Part shown: positions 26,526 to 35,119 of the stretch, one piece after another
Layout of the letters: every line of letters starts with the position of its first letter
Position numbering within the stretch: position 1 is the stretch's first letter
IMG/VR virus record: IMGVR_UViG_3300028829_007756
Location: 35,244-99,243 of that record
DNA: 64,000 nucleotides
DNA from: a virus
Direction: 5' to 3' (one strand)
Position numbers and translations under genes: made by a program
The notes under the pieces: model-generated
What the model was told of the DNA's origin: nothing
What the model saw: the letters and a program-made list of their open reading frames with translations, nothing else
Databases searched by the model: none

Positions 26526-28532
26526 ATGGCAAAACAAAACGCAATATTTGGGGTCAATGCAGGGGTTCAAAACAACGTTGAAAAAGTGGCCGTAGCGGCT
26601 CAACCCTCAAAGGAAGAATCTATAGCAAACGCAAAAAAACTTTTAAACCATGCTAAGAATATTCTTAAGCAACTTCAGGATGGGAATACAAAAGCCCCTT
26701 CTAGTGGTAGCGCTGCTGCTGTTAAAGGAATGTTTCATGCTCCTTTAACTGGGCCTTCAAATAAAATTCATGGTGTAATGATGAATAATGAGCCCTTCAA
26801 AAGAGAAGATATGAAGCATTTCAATAAGCCACCCATAGATCCTATGGTGGATAGGAGAGGTAAAAAAATTACCCAAACCCGATGGGACCAAATGAGTGAT
26901 TGGGATAAGCATGATGCTTATACACATACTAAAGGTGCTAATGAGACTCTTGCACAGCAAGGTAAGCCACCTATCAATGATGCCATGATAGCTGATGCTA
27001 ATACTCCTAATGACAATGCAGCCGCAGGGCGAATGCAAGATTTAATCGAAGGCAAACAGAAAGATGGAGCCGCTATTCCAGTTGGTGATCCTAAAGCTCC
27101 TGTGAATGCTAATAATAAGCCGCTTACTGCATTACAGCACGCAGCAAAGCTTGAAGCTCTTAAGGCAGAGGGTATTGTTCCTACTTTTAACAATAACGAT
27201 GTGCCGCAAAATGATAATGATGTTGATAGAAATAATTTAGCCAATGCATTGAACAAAAAGGCTATCAGGGGAGAATCTGTTGAGGGACCTGATGCTATTG
27301 ATTGGAGTGGATTTGAGCCTAATGGAGATGTTCGTAAAAGCATGGACAAAGGTATTTCATCTAAAACCTTTGCGGGTATGGACAATGATATCAAAAATGC
27401 TTTAAGGAATGGTAATTGTGGCATAGTTATGCCAGATAACTTTGATGTAGACACTAAAAATCGACTGAATCAAGAGGCGGTAGCAGGTAGAAAATTATAC
27501 AGAAAGCTTGTGACTCAAGGTCATATTCCCGAAGAAATAGGTTTCGATCCTAAAAAGTCTAATAACGGCAAAGGTGTAGACGCAAGAGCTATTAATACTG
27601 CATCGAAAGTTCCCATGGTTTTAAATGTTGGCCCTCAAGATCATAATGATCTTTCAGCTGGAGCAGCAAAGGAAGGGCTTATGTTTGATGATGTTAATAA
27701 ATTAATAAACATTAAAGATCCTTTTAGCGACGTTGATAGAGAAAGCGGTCTAGGGGGACAGCAATTTGATAAACCGCAAAAGATCAGATTTGGTAAAGTT
27801 GTCAAACACGTAGGGGAAAACAAAGAAGTTCCTATGCTTAAAAACGCCAAAGACATCAGTCTCGGTATAAATGATCAACCTACAGGAGCTGTTTTCCTTG
27901 GAAAACAAAAAGGCCCAAATCAGGGAGGTATAACTGATCGTTCTGTAATTATGGCTCCTCCTCAAATGACACTGCCAGAGGGTCAAAAGGATACTCCTAG
28001 AGTTAGTCTTCAAACTGGGGAAGGAAGAGATGATCCAAAAGTTAACAAAGGCTTATTTCAAAGAATTAAAACTGACTTTAACAATGTTTCAGAAAATGGT
28101 AAGAAAATGAGTACCGCTAAGATCGAAAGTTCTATTAAGGCTGGGGATTGGACATCATTAGAACTTCCAACGACTGATGTTCATCCTGATGCATTTAAAC
28201 TCAGAAAAAGTAATTATAACACTGAAACTGCTGTGGATGAAAAAATTCCTGTTTTCAGAGACACCAATGGTCCAATACAGGATAATCCTCCAATGAAAAA
28301 GCAAACCGTCACATTTGGGGGTCAAAGTAGAACCTATGCGGTCCTTGATGATGATGTATCGTATATTCCTGAAGTGGTACAATCAACAGAAAAACCTGGC
28401 AAAAAAGCAGTTAAACCTGTTATCTCTCATGGCGAGGTTATTAGCGACAATCAAGTAACAAGATCTGCTAGTAGTTCACATATGCGAACACCCTCTAACT
28501 TTGACATATCGAACCTTCAGCAAAGTGCTTGA
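26526..28532 (+). CDS. probable abundant structural protein (668 aa)
   Basis: The sequence is hydrophilic with no signal peptide. It has a predicted helical N-terminus (about 30-60), many Asn/Asp/Gly-rich loops, and a repeated theme also seen in the 901-aa protein: VGPQDHNDLSAGAAKEGLMFDDVNKLINIKDPF and TGAVFLG here, against FFDDMYCLMNIKDPG and GGVYIGG there. The two are therefore probably related virion proteins. It has its own possible promoter, a strong AGGAG site and a strong terminator, which indicates high expression. The exact role is unknown. Confidence 0.65.
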   Translation: MAKQNAIFGVNAGVQNNVEKVAVAAQPSKEESIANAKKLLNHAKNILKQLQDGNTKAPSSGSAAAVKGMFHAPLTGPSNKIHGVMMNNEPFKREDMKHFNKPPIDPMVDRRGKKITQTRWDQMSDWDKHDAYTHTKGANETLAQQGKPPINDAMIADANTPNDNAAAGRMQDLIEGKQKDGAAIPVGDPKAPVNANNKPLTALQHAAKLEALKAEGIVPTFNNNDVPQNDNDVDRNNLANALNKKAIRGESVEGPDAIDWSGFEPNGDVRKSMDKGISSKTFAGMDNDIKNALRNGNCGIVMPDNFDVDTKNRLNQEAVAGRKLYRKLVTQGHIPEEIGFDPKKSNNGKGVDARAINTASKVPMVLNVGPQDHNDLSAGAAKEGLMFDDVNKLINIKDPFSDVDRESGLGGQQFDKPQKIRFGKVVKHVGENKEVPMLKNAKDISLGINDQPTGAVFLGKQKGPNQGGITDRSVIMAPPQMTLPEGQKDTPRVSLQTGEGRDDPKVNKGLFQRIKTDFNNVSENGKKMSTAKIESSIKAGDWTSLELPTTDVHPDAFKLRKSNYNTETAVDEKIPVFRDTNGPIQDNPPMKKQTVTFGGQSRTYAVLDDDVSYIPEVVQSTEKPGKKAVKPVISHGEVISDNQVTRSASSSHMRTPSNFDISNLQQSA

Positions 28533-28551
28533 TAAATAACAATTAACATTT

Positions 28552-28585
28552 AAAAAAGGCGAGGTAAAACCCTCGCCTTTTTTTT
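28552..28585 (+). terminator. rho-independent terminator
   Basis: Perfect 7-bp stem GGCGAGG/CCTCGCC (28558-28564 with 28571-28577), 6-nt loop, flanked by six A and eight T so that the stem can extend. It lies 20 nt after the 668-aa gene. Confidence 0.92.
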
Positions 28586-28588
28586 GCT

Positions 28589-28616
28589 TTGCTTTGCTTT
28601 GTTTTTTTGTTATAAT
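28589..28616 (+). promoter_or_regulatory. candidate sigma70-type promoter
   Basis: TTGCTT, 16-bp spacer, TATAAT, directly behind the terminator and about 95 bp before the glycosyltransferase gene. A GCTTT repeat (four copies) fills the -35 side. The untranslated region 28617-28710 shows nothing else I can identify. Confidence 0.5.
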
Positions 28617-28710
28617 ACTATTATTATTTTTTTTGTATTCTTAAAATTTTTTTTTGAAAGATTTCCTATAAAGTTCGAATACCAACACTAAACCATTTTT
28701 TAGAACCTTT

Positions 28711-29580
28711 ATGTCGGCTCTTACAATATCCATATGCACTAATAATAGTTTTTCCTATTTGAGGAAGTGTTTAATTAGTTTAGTAAAACAAACTAATAAA
28801 GAGTTTAATTTAATAATTCAAGATAATTATTCTAATAATCTCAATAAAAAAAAGGTGAAAGAAGTTTTAGGTGAGATCCTTGATTATAAATATATTTATA
28901 AACAATGTTCTGGGTTGTCAGAATCTAGAAATATTTGTATTAAAAATTGCGAAACAGAATATATACATTTTTTAGACGACGATGTTTTTTGCCCAAATAA
29001 TTTTGTTGACAATTTAAAAGTCTTTTTGTCAGAAAATAAACCTGTCTGTGTTGGTGGTAAAGTTTTGCCTGATTGGGGGGGGATAGTTAAACCAGACTGG
29101 CTTACTAATAATTGTTTACCATTTCTGTCTATTGTAGATTTTGGTTACACTAACCTAGTTGACCCCCCTTTCCTTGCTGGAGCAAATTTGTGCTTTAAAT
29201 TGGAGGTCTTAAAAGATCTCGGCGGGTTTTCTCAAAACTTAGGAAGAATCCAAGATAAAAATTGTTTACTTAGCGGAGAAGAAACTAAAGTTATTAGTTT
29301 GCTAAAAGAGCAAGGTTTAAATCATTTCTATTGTCCAAGTTTTCCTGTTTTTCATGCTATGAAAAAAGATAGACTAACAAAAAAATGGCTAATTAAACGT
29401 GCCGCCTGGCAAGCTGTCTCGGATTTTATTTCAAACAATTACGAGGCATATGAATTTAAAAACGAATCGATTAAAAATCATATCTACAGAATTTTTTCCG
29501 CTAATTCCTCAAATATGGATGAGGTTCTTTTTTCTGTGAGAATTATTGTTTACAAACTTTTATTTGGTCTTTATGAATAA
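28711..29580 (+). CDS. GT2-family glycosyltransferase (GT-A fold)
   Basis: TISICTNNSFSYLRKCL opens a GT-A domain. The metal-binding DxD is FLDDDVF at about residue 90-96, after SGLSESRNICIKNC. FLAGANLCFKLEVLKDLGGF and GEETKVISLL match the acceptor-side motifs of GT2 enzymes. It would transfer a sugar from a nucleotide-sugar donor in the cytoplasm. Two-gene operon with the next gene (8-bp overlap ATGAATAA). Confidence 0.85.
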   Translation: MSALTISICTNNSFSYLRKCLISLVKQTNKEFNLIIQDNYSNNLNKKKVKEVLGEILDYKYIYKQCSGLSESRNICIKNCETEYIHFLDDDVFCPNNFVDNLKVFLSENKPVCVGGKVLPDWGGIVKPDWLTNNCLPFLSIVDFGYTNLVDPPFLAGANLCFKLEVLKDLGGFSQNLGRIQDKNCLLSGEETKVISLLKEQGLNHFYCPSFPVFHAMKKDRLTKKWLIKRAAWQAVSDFISNNYEAYEFKNESIKNHIYRIFSANSSNMDEVLFSVRIIVYKLLFGLYE

Positions 29581-30487
29581 TAAAAATATAATTTTGTGCT
29601 TTAGGCATCAAGCATTATTTCAAGGCAGGACAATGTCAACATTTTGTGGGTTAGGAGATATATTAAAAAGCTTTGTTAATGTTTATATATTTTGCAAGCA
29701 AAATGGAATTGGATTTTATTTAAATTTTGACCATCATTGCATTAAGAAATTTTTAAATTTTAAAAAATTTGATTTTACTAAAACTTTTAAAGACATAGAG
29801 GTTCCAAAGGTAGTAGATTTCGTTAGTGGTTCTAATTTTTATTCTTATTTATGTGAATCTAATGAAGAGAACATTTTTTTAATGACAGATGGTAACAATA
29901 TATCTAATTTCTCTTATGTAGAAAACCTTGAAGCTGATTTTAAAGAAGTTTTTTTAAGCAATGAAAAAATAGCCGACAATATTAAGAATCAATATTCGGA
30001 ACCTTATAATGTTTTTCATGCTAGACTGGGAGACGGAAATATGGTATCAAAGGATTTCCTAGATGATTATTATCTAAGAGACTTCTCTCATCAATATTCT
30101 GCATATGATTGGTACAATTCTATCGATTTTAACTTTTCTTACGATTTTTTGTATAAGAATTTTAGCGAAGAAATAGCTTCTTCTGATTTCATATGTTCAG
30201 ACCACCTTTCTTTTAAAAAATTTATTTCAGAAAGAAGCGAAGTCAGATATGTAGATTTTGAAACAGTGCATTTAGGGCTTAAAAATTCCATGAAAAATAT
30301 AGAGAAAACTCTTTATGATTTTTACATTTTATATTATTGCGACAATGCTTTTTCTGTATCCCATTATCCTTTTGGAAAAAGAGCTAGTGGTTTTGCATAC
30401 TGGATAGATAAAATTTTTATAAAAGATTTTAAATATTTTTCTTTTGATTGGCTTTATCAAAATATAAAACCATTAAAAGTCTATTAA
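29573..30487 (+). CDS. fucosyltransferase-like glycosyltransferase (GT11/NodZ-like)
   Basis: The middle of the protein has VFHARLGDGN, matching the HxRRGD donor-binding motif of alpha-1,2/1,6-fucosyltransferases. FICSDHLSFKKFI and YYCDNAFSVSHYPFGKRAS follow, as in the C-terminal nucleotide-binding half of these enzymes. I placed the start at MNNKNI, overlapping the GT2 stop. The last 15 bp overlap the convergent sigma-like gene. Sugar specificity is not certain. Confidence 0.6.
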   Translation: MNNKNIILCFRHQALFQGRTMSTFCGLGDILKSFVNVYIFCKQNGIGFYLNFDHHCIKKFLNFKKFDFTKTFKDIEVPKVVDFVSGSNFYSYLCESNEENIFLMTDGNNISNFSYVENLEADFKEVFLSNEKIADNIKNQYSEPYNVFHARLGDGNMVSKDFLDDYYLRDFSHQYSAYDWYNSIDFNFSYDFLYKNFSEEIASSDFICSDHLSFKKFISERSEVRYVDFETVHLGLKNSMKNIEKTLYDFYILYYCDNAFSVSHYPFGKRASGFAYWIDKIFIKDFKYFSFDWLYQNIKPLKVY

Positions 30488-31618
30488 ATTTTTTCTTTTT
30501 AAGTGTCCTATTCTAGCCCTTAAAGAGTTTATTGATATGCCCATCATTTTAGATATTTCTTTTTGAGGTGTTTTATTTTTTAGCATTTTAGCTAATTTTT
30601 GGCTATCAATTTTAATTTGATTTCTAATCTTTTTTAATAAAGGATACCAACCTTGTTTCACACAAAGAGAAACTATTTGCTTATAGTTATATTTATTTCC
30701 AAAGAAATGTTCGCATAAATCTTTTGATGTGTATTTTTTAGGATTTAAAATTAGGATTTTTCCTATTTTATCTCTGTCTTTTTTTTCTATTGAGCATCTT
30801 GGGGTATTAAAAAAATCCTCGATTGCATTATTACCCTTCGTTACTTTATCGTAAGATTCATCTTTGAGGCTAAATCCATTAAAATGAGCTCTTACTTTAT
30901 TTTTTATTTCTATAAAAGATGCGGATACTGCTTGTCTTGTTATGTTCAATTTAATTGCAATTTCATCGTGAGAAAATCCAGACTCTAAATATGCAAAAAC
31001 TTTTCTTTGCTCATTCGTCAGTATAGATGAATAATCTTTTATTATTTTTAATATTTTTTTTTGTTTTTCTTTTTCGTCAAAATTATATCCAGCATCTTCA
31101 ACACCCTCTTTTTCCATTATAGCCTCATAAGTACTCTTAAGACCATTTTCTTCATCATAAACGGTTCCATCAACTCTTCTCTTAATATAAGATTTATTAA
31201 TTAATGTCCCTTGGCTCCATTTTATTAGATTTCTAGCATATATAAAAGCACAATGCTTAAAACTCTTTTGATTAAAAATTTTATTATTTTTGATGTATAA
31301 AATTAAGTTATTTCTTTTTTTTAATAAAGATAAATTAATTTCGCTTGCCAATTCTTCTGCTGACAACAAATGAGTATTATATCTATATTTTGCTATTATC
31401 CTTTCGATGTCTTCCTGAAAATCTTCCAACCATATATTATATTTTTTTATTTGCAATTTCGTAGCCTTGAACTCCTTTTTTTCTAGCCTTTTTTGTGGAA
31501 TTTTATATGAGCTTTTATCTACAGCTTCTGTTTTAAAAGTTTCTTTGCTTTTTGGTTTTCCATCTACATCAAAATAATCGTATAAAGTGCCTGGAATGTA
31601 TGATTTTTCTCTTTTCAT
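30473..31618 (-). CDS. sigma-factor-like transcription regulator (381 aa)
   Basis: Residues 201-245 (LTNEQRKVFAYLESGFSHDE then IAIKLNITRQAVSASF) are a sigma region 4-like helix-turn-helix. The preceding part (DFQEDIERIIAKYRY ... SAEELASEINLSLLKKR) aligns with the paralogue at 32632 and looks like a degenerate sigma region 2. A second helix-turn-helix is at the C-terminus (PQKEISKMMGISINSLRARI). It could direct host RNA polymerase to phage promoters. It is the last gene of the minus-strand block, and its ATG overlaps the stop of the frameshifted upstream gene. Confidence 0.65.
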   Translation of the reverse strand: MKREKSYIPGTLYDYFDVDGKPKSKETFKTEAVDKSSYKIPQKRLEKKEFKATKLQIKKYNIWLEDFQEDIERIIAKYRYNTHLLSAEELASEINLSLLKKRNNLILYIKNNKIFNQKSFKHCAFIYARNLIKWSQGTLINKSYIKRRVDGTVYDEENGLKSTYEAIMEKEGVEDAGYNFDEKEKQKKILKIIKDYSSILTNEQRKVFAYLESGFSHDEIAIKLNITRQAVSASFIEIKNKVRAHFNGFSLKDESYDKVTKGNNAIEDFFNTPRCSIEKKDRDKIGKILILNPKKYTSKDLCEHFFGNKYNYKQIVSLCVKQGWYPLLKKIRNQIKIDSQKLAKMLKNKTPQKEISKMMGISINSLRARIGHLKRKNLIDF

Positions 31619-31850
31619 GGGTTAAACGGGGTTTTGAAAGGACTTGGGTATTCTTTTCTCCAATCCACTTCTCCTTTAGTTTCTCTCATCATTTTTTTAA
31701 GGTGAGAATATTTAATATTTAAAATCTTAGCGGCATCAGATCTTACATTGTTAGATTTGGCTAAAGCTTCTTTTATTCTTGGCTTCCAGTATTCTAACCT
31801 TTTATTCCTTCTGGATAGCCCTGTGTTTTTTATATTTTCGTTTTTTTTTT
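31615..31850 (-). other. out-of-frame continuation of the upstream gene (second HTH domain)
   Basis: After a run of ten A (coding strand, 31841-31850) the shifted frame stays open for about 75 codons. It encodes a sensible domain: NTGLSRRNKRLEYWKPRIKE, a Fis-like helix-turn-helix VRSDAAKILNIKYSHLKKMM, then DWRKEYPSPFKTPF. It ends in a TGA that overlaps the next gene's ATG (ATGA). The helix-turn-helix and the W..KEYP motif repeat those of the preceding in-frame part. One extra A or a -1 slip joins them. Confidence 0.75.
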
Positions 31851-32645
31851 AATTTGTTCTTTTGTTAGATTGAAAGGTACAAATCCATTATCCATCATTC
31901 TTTTTATTACAACTTTTTGGGTTGCAGACCTCTCTTCTTTGGAAACTCTGGGCGGCGGATGTTTTTCATAAGGGTATTCTTTATTCCACCAATCAAGCCC
32001 GTTGATTCTTTTCATCAACTTGTATAATTGGGTTCTACCCATGTTTAGGTATTCAGCTGTCTTTTTTCTATTATTGCCTGATTTTATAAACCCCTCTATT
32101 ATTCTTGATTTCGTTTGTGCCATTTCTTTTTTATCCCATTCAACCCATTCTGTACCATTCCATTTCTTACCAATCCTTTTTTCTATTGGTAAATGCTTTC
32201 CTTTTCTATGTAAAGTTGAATAGCTATTTGGACCAGACTTAAATCCAATAGTTTTTAAATGATTATAATTTGTTTTATTGAATCTATTGGTGTATCCATC
32301 AGGTCTTTTTATTTCGAATTTAAATATGTGGTCATTCTCATTTGGATATGCTGCTAATTTTATTTGATCCCAATTTGCAAAAGTTAATTTTTTATTTTCT
32401 ATTTTATATCCAGAGTGAAACATAAACCCTTGAATTGATTTTATTTTTATTTTATCTTCTTGTAATCTGAGCTTTAATATTTTTTTTGCATTTTTATATG
32501 AATTTGATTTTAAAAATGTTTTAAAATCTTTTTCTGATCCATCTTCATATACCTCTGTATACGCAATATTCCAATATTGGTCGAAAGGATAATCAGTTTT
32601 CCTAAAAACCTTTTGGCAGCATGTTTTTTTCCTACCCCTTTTCAC
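31830..32645 (-). CDS. DNA-binding protein with shared N-terminal module and Fis-like HTH; apparently frameshifted at its 3' end
   Basis: Residues 18-115 (FDQYWNIAYTEVYEDG ... IKSIQGFMFHSGY ... AYPNENDHIFKFEI) form a module also found at 33303. The middle has a Fis-type helix-turn-helix (NNRKKTAEYLNMGRTQLYKL) and LDWWNKEYPYEKHPPP. The reading frame stops 8 codons after an A10 tract, while the alternative frame continues with another helix-turn-helix (31615-31850). I read this as one gene of about 345 codons broken or regulated at the A tract. No enzymatic motif is visible. A regulator role is likely. Confidence 0.65.
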   Translation of the reverse strand: MKRGRKKTCCQKVFRKTDYPFDQYWNIAYTEVYEDGSEKDFKTFLKSNSYKNAKKILKLRLQEDKIKIKSIQGFMFHSGYKIENKKLTFANWDQIKLAAYPNENDHIFKFEIKRPDGYTNRFNKTNYNHLKTIGFKSGPNSYSTLHRKGKHLPIEKRIGKKWNGTEWVEWDKKEMAQTKSRIIEGFIKSGNNRKKTAEYLNMGRTQLYKLMKRINGLDWWNKEYPYEKHPPPRVSKEERSATQKVVIKRMMDNGFVPFNLTKEQIKKKTKI

Positions 32646-33306
32646 TTTGAAATAATCTCTCCATAGATTTATAACCTTCTGAAATTTTCTCCCAACATTC
32701 GTCGTTTAAGAAATTATTCTTAATTCTACATTTTAATTTTTCCTCTAACCTTATGACGTTAAAACTTATCGCCTGATGAGTTACTCCCATTTCTTTAGCC
32801 ATATCTTTTTGCTTTTTTCCTTGTAGTAGCATGTCAATTAACTGAACTTCATTTTTAGTCAAATGGTCCGAGTAATTTTTAATTAATTTTAAAAAATATT
32901 TATGTTTTTGGTTTTTGTCAAAATCGAAGTCATGATTAACCCCCTCAGTATATTCCATCATTTCAAATGAACTTTTCTCCCCCTCTCTTGTTTTGATGAC
33001 ACAATCCAATCTCCTTGAATTATATTTATCCTCAACTTTTCTGCACTGATACCAGACAACAGCATTTTTTATAAAACTACAAATTTGGAACCTAAAACAT
33101 TCAAAATTGAACTCATCAAACATATCGTTTCTAAAGTTTATAATCTTATCTTTTCTCTTTAAAATGTTGAAGTTTAAATCACTAGCGATTTCTTCAACAC
33201 TCATTAAGTGGTTATCTCTTCTCTTTGACCCTATTATTCTCATTATATCAGGTTGAAATTCTGATAAATATTTGTAAAACTTTTCTTCTTCTTCTTCTTT
33301 ATTCAT
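32632..33306 (-). CDS. sigma-factor-like protein (224 aa)
   Basis: Paralogue of the 381-aa protein. EFQPDIMRIIGSKRRDNHLM with SVEEIASDLNFNILKRK matches its region 2-like part. LTKNEVQLIDMLLQGKKQKD then MAKEMGVTHQAISFNVIRLE is the region 4-like helix-turn-helix. It starts with an acidic MNKEEEEEK. It overlaps both neighbours by 4-14 bp and so is co-translated with them. Confidence 0.65.
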   Translation of the reverse strand: MNKEEEEEKFYKYLSEFQPDIMRIIGSKRRDNHLMSVEEIASDLNFNILKRKDKIINFRNDMFDEFNFECFRFQICSFIKNAVVWYQCRKVEDKYNSRRLDCVIKTREGEKSSFEMMEYTEGVNHDFDFDKNQKHKYFLKLIKNYSDHLTKNEVQLIDMLLQGKKQKDMAKEMGVTHQAISFNVIRLEEKLKCRIKNNFLNDECWEKISEGYKSMERLFQSEKG

Positions 33307-33914
33307 ACTAAATTTTTTAATTTTTCTTGGTTTTTCTTGAATGCTTGTTCTGCTAATAGATGGTTAATTTTATACTTGAATAAGTAATTATTTTCATTAG
33401 GAAAGCTGCAGTTTCTAATATTGTACCAATCTTCTATGGACAATCTAGCTCCATCTTTTTGCAAAAAACTAGAATGAAACATGAACCCTTGAATTGATTT
33501 TATTTGAGAACAATCAGAGTCTTCGTTGAATTTTTCTTCCAATATTCTTTTTGCGAACATTAAAGATCTCGCCTTAATCACTGAAATGTATTTAGTTTCA
33601 GATTTATCTAAATTTACCACTTCGTAGTACATCTTCCAATATTGGTCGTAACCAAATTTTTTATTTTTAAATTTATTTTGCATATTTATTTTTTTCTTTT
33701 TGGTAAAGCATTTCCTGCATCCCTTCGTTGCCTCTGGCGTGTTTTTGCATGTTCTTAAGTGTTCTCTGGGTAATATAAAGAAATCCCCATGAGTTTTGCA
33801 TTTTAATTTTACTTTTGTTTGATTGTTAATATAGACTATGTCATCATAATTGTATCTATCTCCATGAATACTTATAGCTTGTTTAATAAATTCTTCTCTA
33901 GTTTTTTTTTTCAT
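33303..33914 (-). CDS. DUF723-type zinc-binding domain joined to the shared SIQGFMFHS module
   Basis: Residues 5-70 (EEFIKQAISIHGDRYNYDD, VKLKCKTHGDFFILPREHL, GCRKC) match the DUF723-like domain found with phage homing nucleases and regulators. Residues 85-200 (FGYDQYWKMYYEVV ... IKSIQGFMFHSSF ... SFPNENNYLFKYKI) are the module shared with 31830. A 30-nt stretch of the two genes (33476-33505 and 32417-32446) differs at one base. No nuclease active site is visible. Confidence 0.65.
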   Translation of the reverse strand: MKKKTREEFIKQAISIHGDRYNYDDIVYINNQTKVKLKCKTHGDFFILPREHLRTCKNTPEATKGCRKCFTKKKKINMQNKFKNKKFGYDQYWKMYYEVVNLDKSETKYISVIKARSLMFAKRILEEKFNEDSDCSQIKSIQGFMFHSSFLQKDGARLSIEDWYNIRNCSFPNENNYLFKYKINHLLAEQAFKKNQEKLKNLV

Positions 33915-34147
33915 TCTTTTTTGTCAACTTTTTTATCGACTCTTTTTCTGAATAAAATATTATTCTCATATTCGCCCACAGACCTTCCAATCTTAAAAGA
34001 AAACTTGTCTATGAATATTATTAATCCCACTATAACATATAGAAAATAATTTGTCAACTCTATATTTAATACTAAAAGATATATTAATAATCCATAAGGT
34101 AAAAATTTATTTACTAAATATTCTAACATTGCTTGATTATTACTCAT
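33911..34147 (-). CDS. small membrane protein
   Basis: Start chosen at MSNNQAML, where ATGAGTAA overlaps the stop of the ECF sigma gene. Two hydrophobic segments are visible (LPYGLLIYLLVLNI and YFLYVIVGLIIFI), followed by a basic tail ending KKVDKKE. It lies directly downstream of the sigma gene, a position often held by sigma partners. Function unknown. Confidence 0.6.
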   Translation of the reverse strand: MSNNQAMLEYLVNKFLPYGLLIYLLVLNIELTNYFLYVIVGLIIFIDKFSFKIGRSVGEYENNILFRKRVDKKVDKKE

Positions 34148-34718
34148 TTTCGAACCTCCCATAAACTTCATATTGGTTAATTTTTCTTTTTGCACATTTT
34201 GTTAAGGCTTGTCTCATCCTGTGCATTGTGGATGAAACAGCTCCGATACTTCTTCCTGTTATTTTTGATATTTCTTTCATTGTTTTCTCTTCTTTATACC
34301 ACAATTTTGCTATTATAGCCATTTGTTCTGGTAATGTTTCATAGCATAAGCTTAAAGCTTTAGATTCTAAATCAAGGTCTTGTTTAGACATGTTTTTGGA
34401 TTGATCCATCATATCCTCTAAAAATTCACTATTAAATGACAATTTATTCCTTTTTGATTTTTGCAAAAATGCCATTATTTGAAATCTCGCTATTCTAAAA
34501 GCCCATGTTTTTAATCCTCCTTTTTTGGGGTCAAACTCTTTTTTCTTCTTGCAAACAATTAAATTTGTTTCTTGTAAAACGTCTAAAGCATTTGGTTTTG
34601 ATATTAAAATAGAAAAAATAAATGAAAATAAATTCTTTTGTATTCTTTCTAATTCGAAATCGAAATCAAAATTATCATCAACCTTTTTCTGTTTATTCTT
34701 TTTTAAAGCTTTTATCAT
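34140..34718 (-). CDS. ECF-type RNA polymerase sigma factor
   Basis: A clear sigma-70 family protein with regions 2 and 4. Region 2 is LDVLQETNLIVCKKKKEFDP then WAFRIARFQIMAFLQKSKRN. Region 4 is LSLCYETLPEQMAIIAKLWY then KTMKEISKITGRSIGAVSST. The QETN...EFDP...AWAF.IAR pattern is the type abundant in Planctomycetota and Verrucomicrobiota. It would redirect host RNA polymerase. It is the clearest sigma factor in the block, and its stop overlaps the small membrane protein gene. Confidence 0.85.
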   Translation of the reverse strand: MIKALKKNKQKKVDDNFDFDFELERIQKNLFSFIFSILISKPNALDVLQETNLIVCKKKKEFDPKKGGLKTWAFRIARFQIMAFLQKSKRNKLSFNSEFLEDMMDQSKNMSKQDLDLESKALSLCYETLPEQMAIIAKLWYKEEKTMKEISKITGRSIGAVSSTMHRMRQALTKCAKRKINQYEVYGRFENE

Positions 34719-34950
34719 TTATGAATAGTCTATCCTCCCATTTCTGGGAGTAAGGGTTAAATTTTTCTATAGAAATGTCTTGAGCACACAACCTGCGCCT
34801 TAAAAGCATTGATTTGTGGGCTCTTAGAGCTTCGCTTGCACTTTTAGCCATAAAATAATGGTAACTATCTTGGGCAATATGATCTTGGCCAGCGTTGTAT
34901 CTTACCCTATATTCAAATAACTTGTATTCTTTATACTTTTTATTCTTCAT
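34693..34950 (-). CDS. small protein, possible diverged member of the shared module family
   Basis: Start chosen at MKNKKYKEYK, overlapping the upstream small gene. The pattern YRVRYNAGQDH ... YHYFMAKSASEALRAHKSML ... QDISIEKFNP resembles the first half of the module in 31830 and 33303 (strand, strand, 'KS-Ala' helix, then I.SI). The similarity is faint. It ends in the first codons of the sigma gene. Confidence 0.55.
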   Translation of the reverse strand: MKNKKYKEYKLFEYRVRYNAGQDHIAQDSYHYFMAKSASEALRAHKSMLLRRRLCAQDISIEKFNPYSQKWEDRLFINDKSFKKE

Positions 34951-35119
34951 TCCCTTTCCAATATATATCATCAAATAAAATAAATTTAATTTCATCTTCA
35001 AATTCTACATCAACCCCTACAGGGTCACCTTCTACGACAGGCATATCAGAATCTTTGTAAAAAAATTCTTCTTCTTCTGAAGCTTTTACTAATTGACAGG
35101 ACATTGATTCTATATTCAT
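34940..35119 (-). CDS. small acidic protein (59 aa)
   Basis: A 59-codon frame beginning MNIESMSCQLVKASEEEE and ending DDIYWKGNEE. It overlaps the upstream gene by an ATGA and the downstream gene by 11 bp, the junction style of this block. Strongly acidic. Function unknown. Confidence 0.6.
   Translation of the reverse strand: MNIESMSCQLVKASEEEEFFYKDSDMPVVEGDPVGVDVEFEDEIKFILFDDIYWKGNEE

Noticed and set aside
26918-27454. minus-strand 178-codon frame inside the 668-aa structural gene
   Set aside because: A hydrophobic Ser/Leu/Pro-rich shadow of the sense gene without ribosome binding site; typical antisense of an Asp/Asn/Gly-rich protein.
28589-28602. GCTTT short tandem repeats after the terminator
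   Set aside because: Only four imperfect units next to a T run; explained as polymerase slippage beside the terminator and part of the -35 region, no further function supported.
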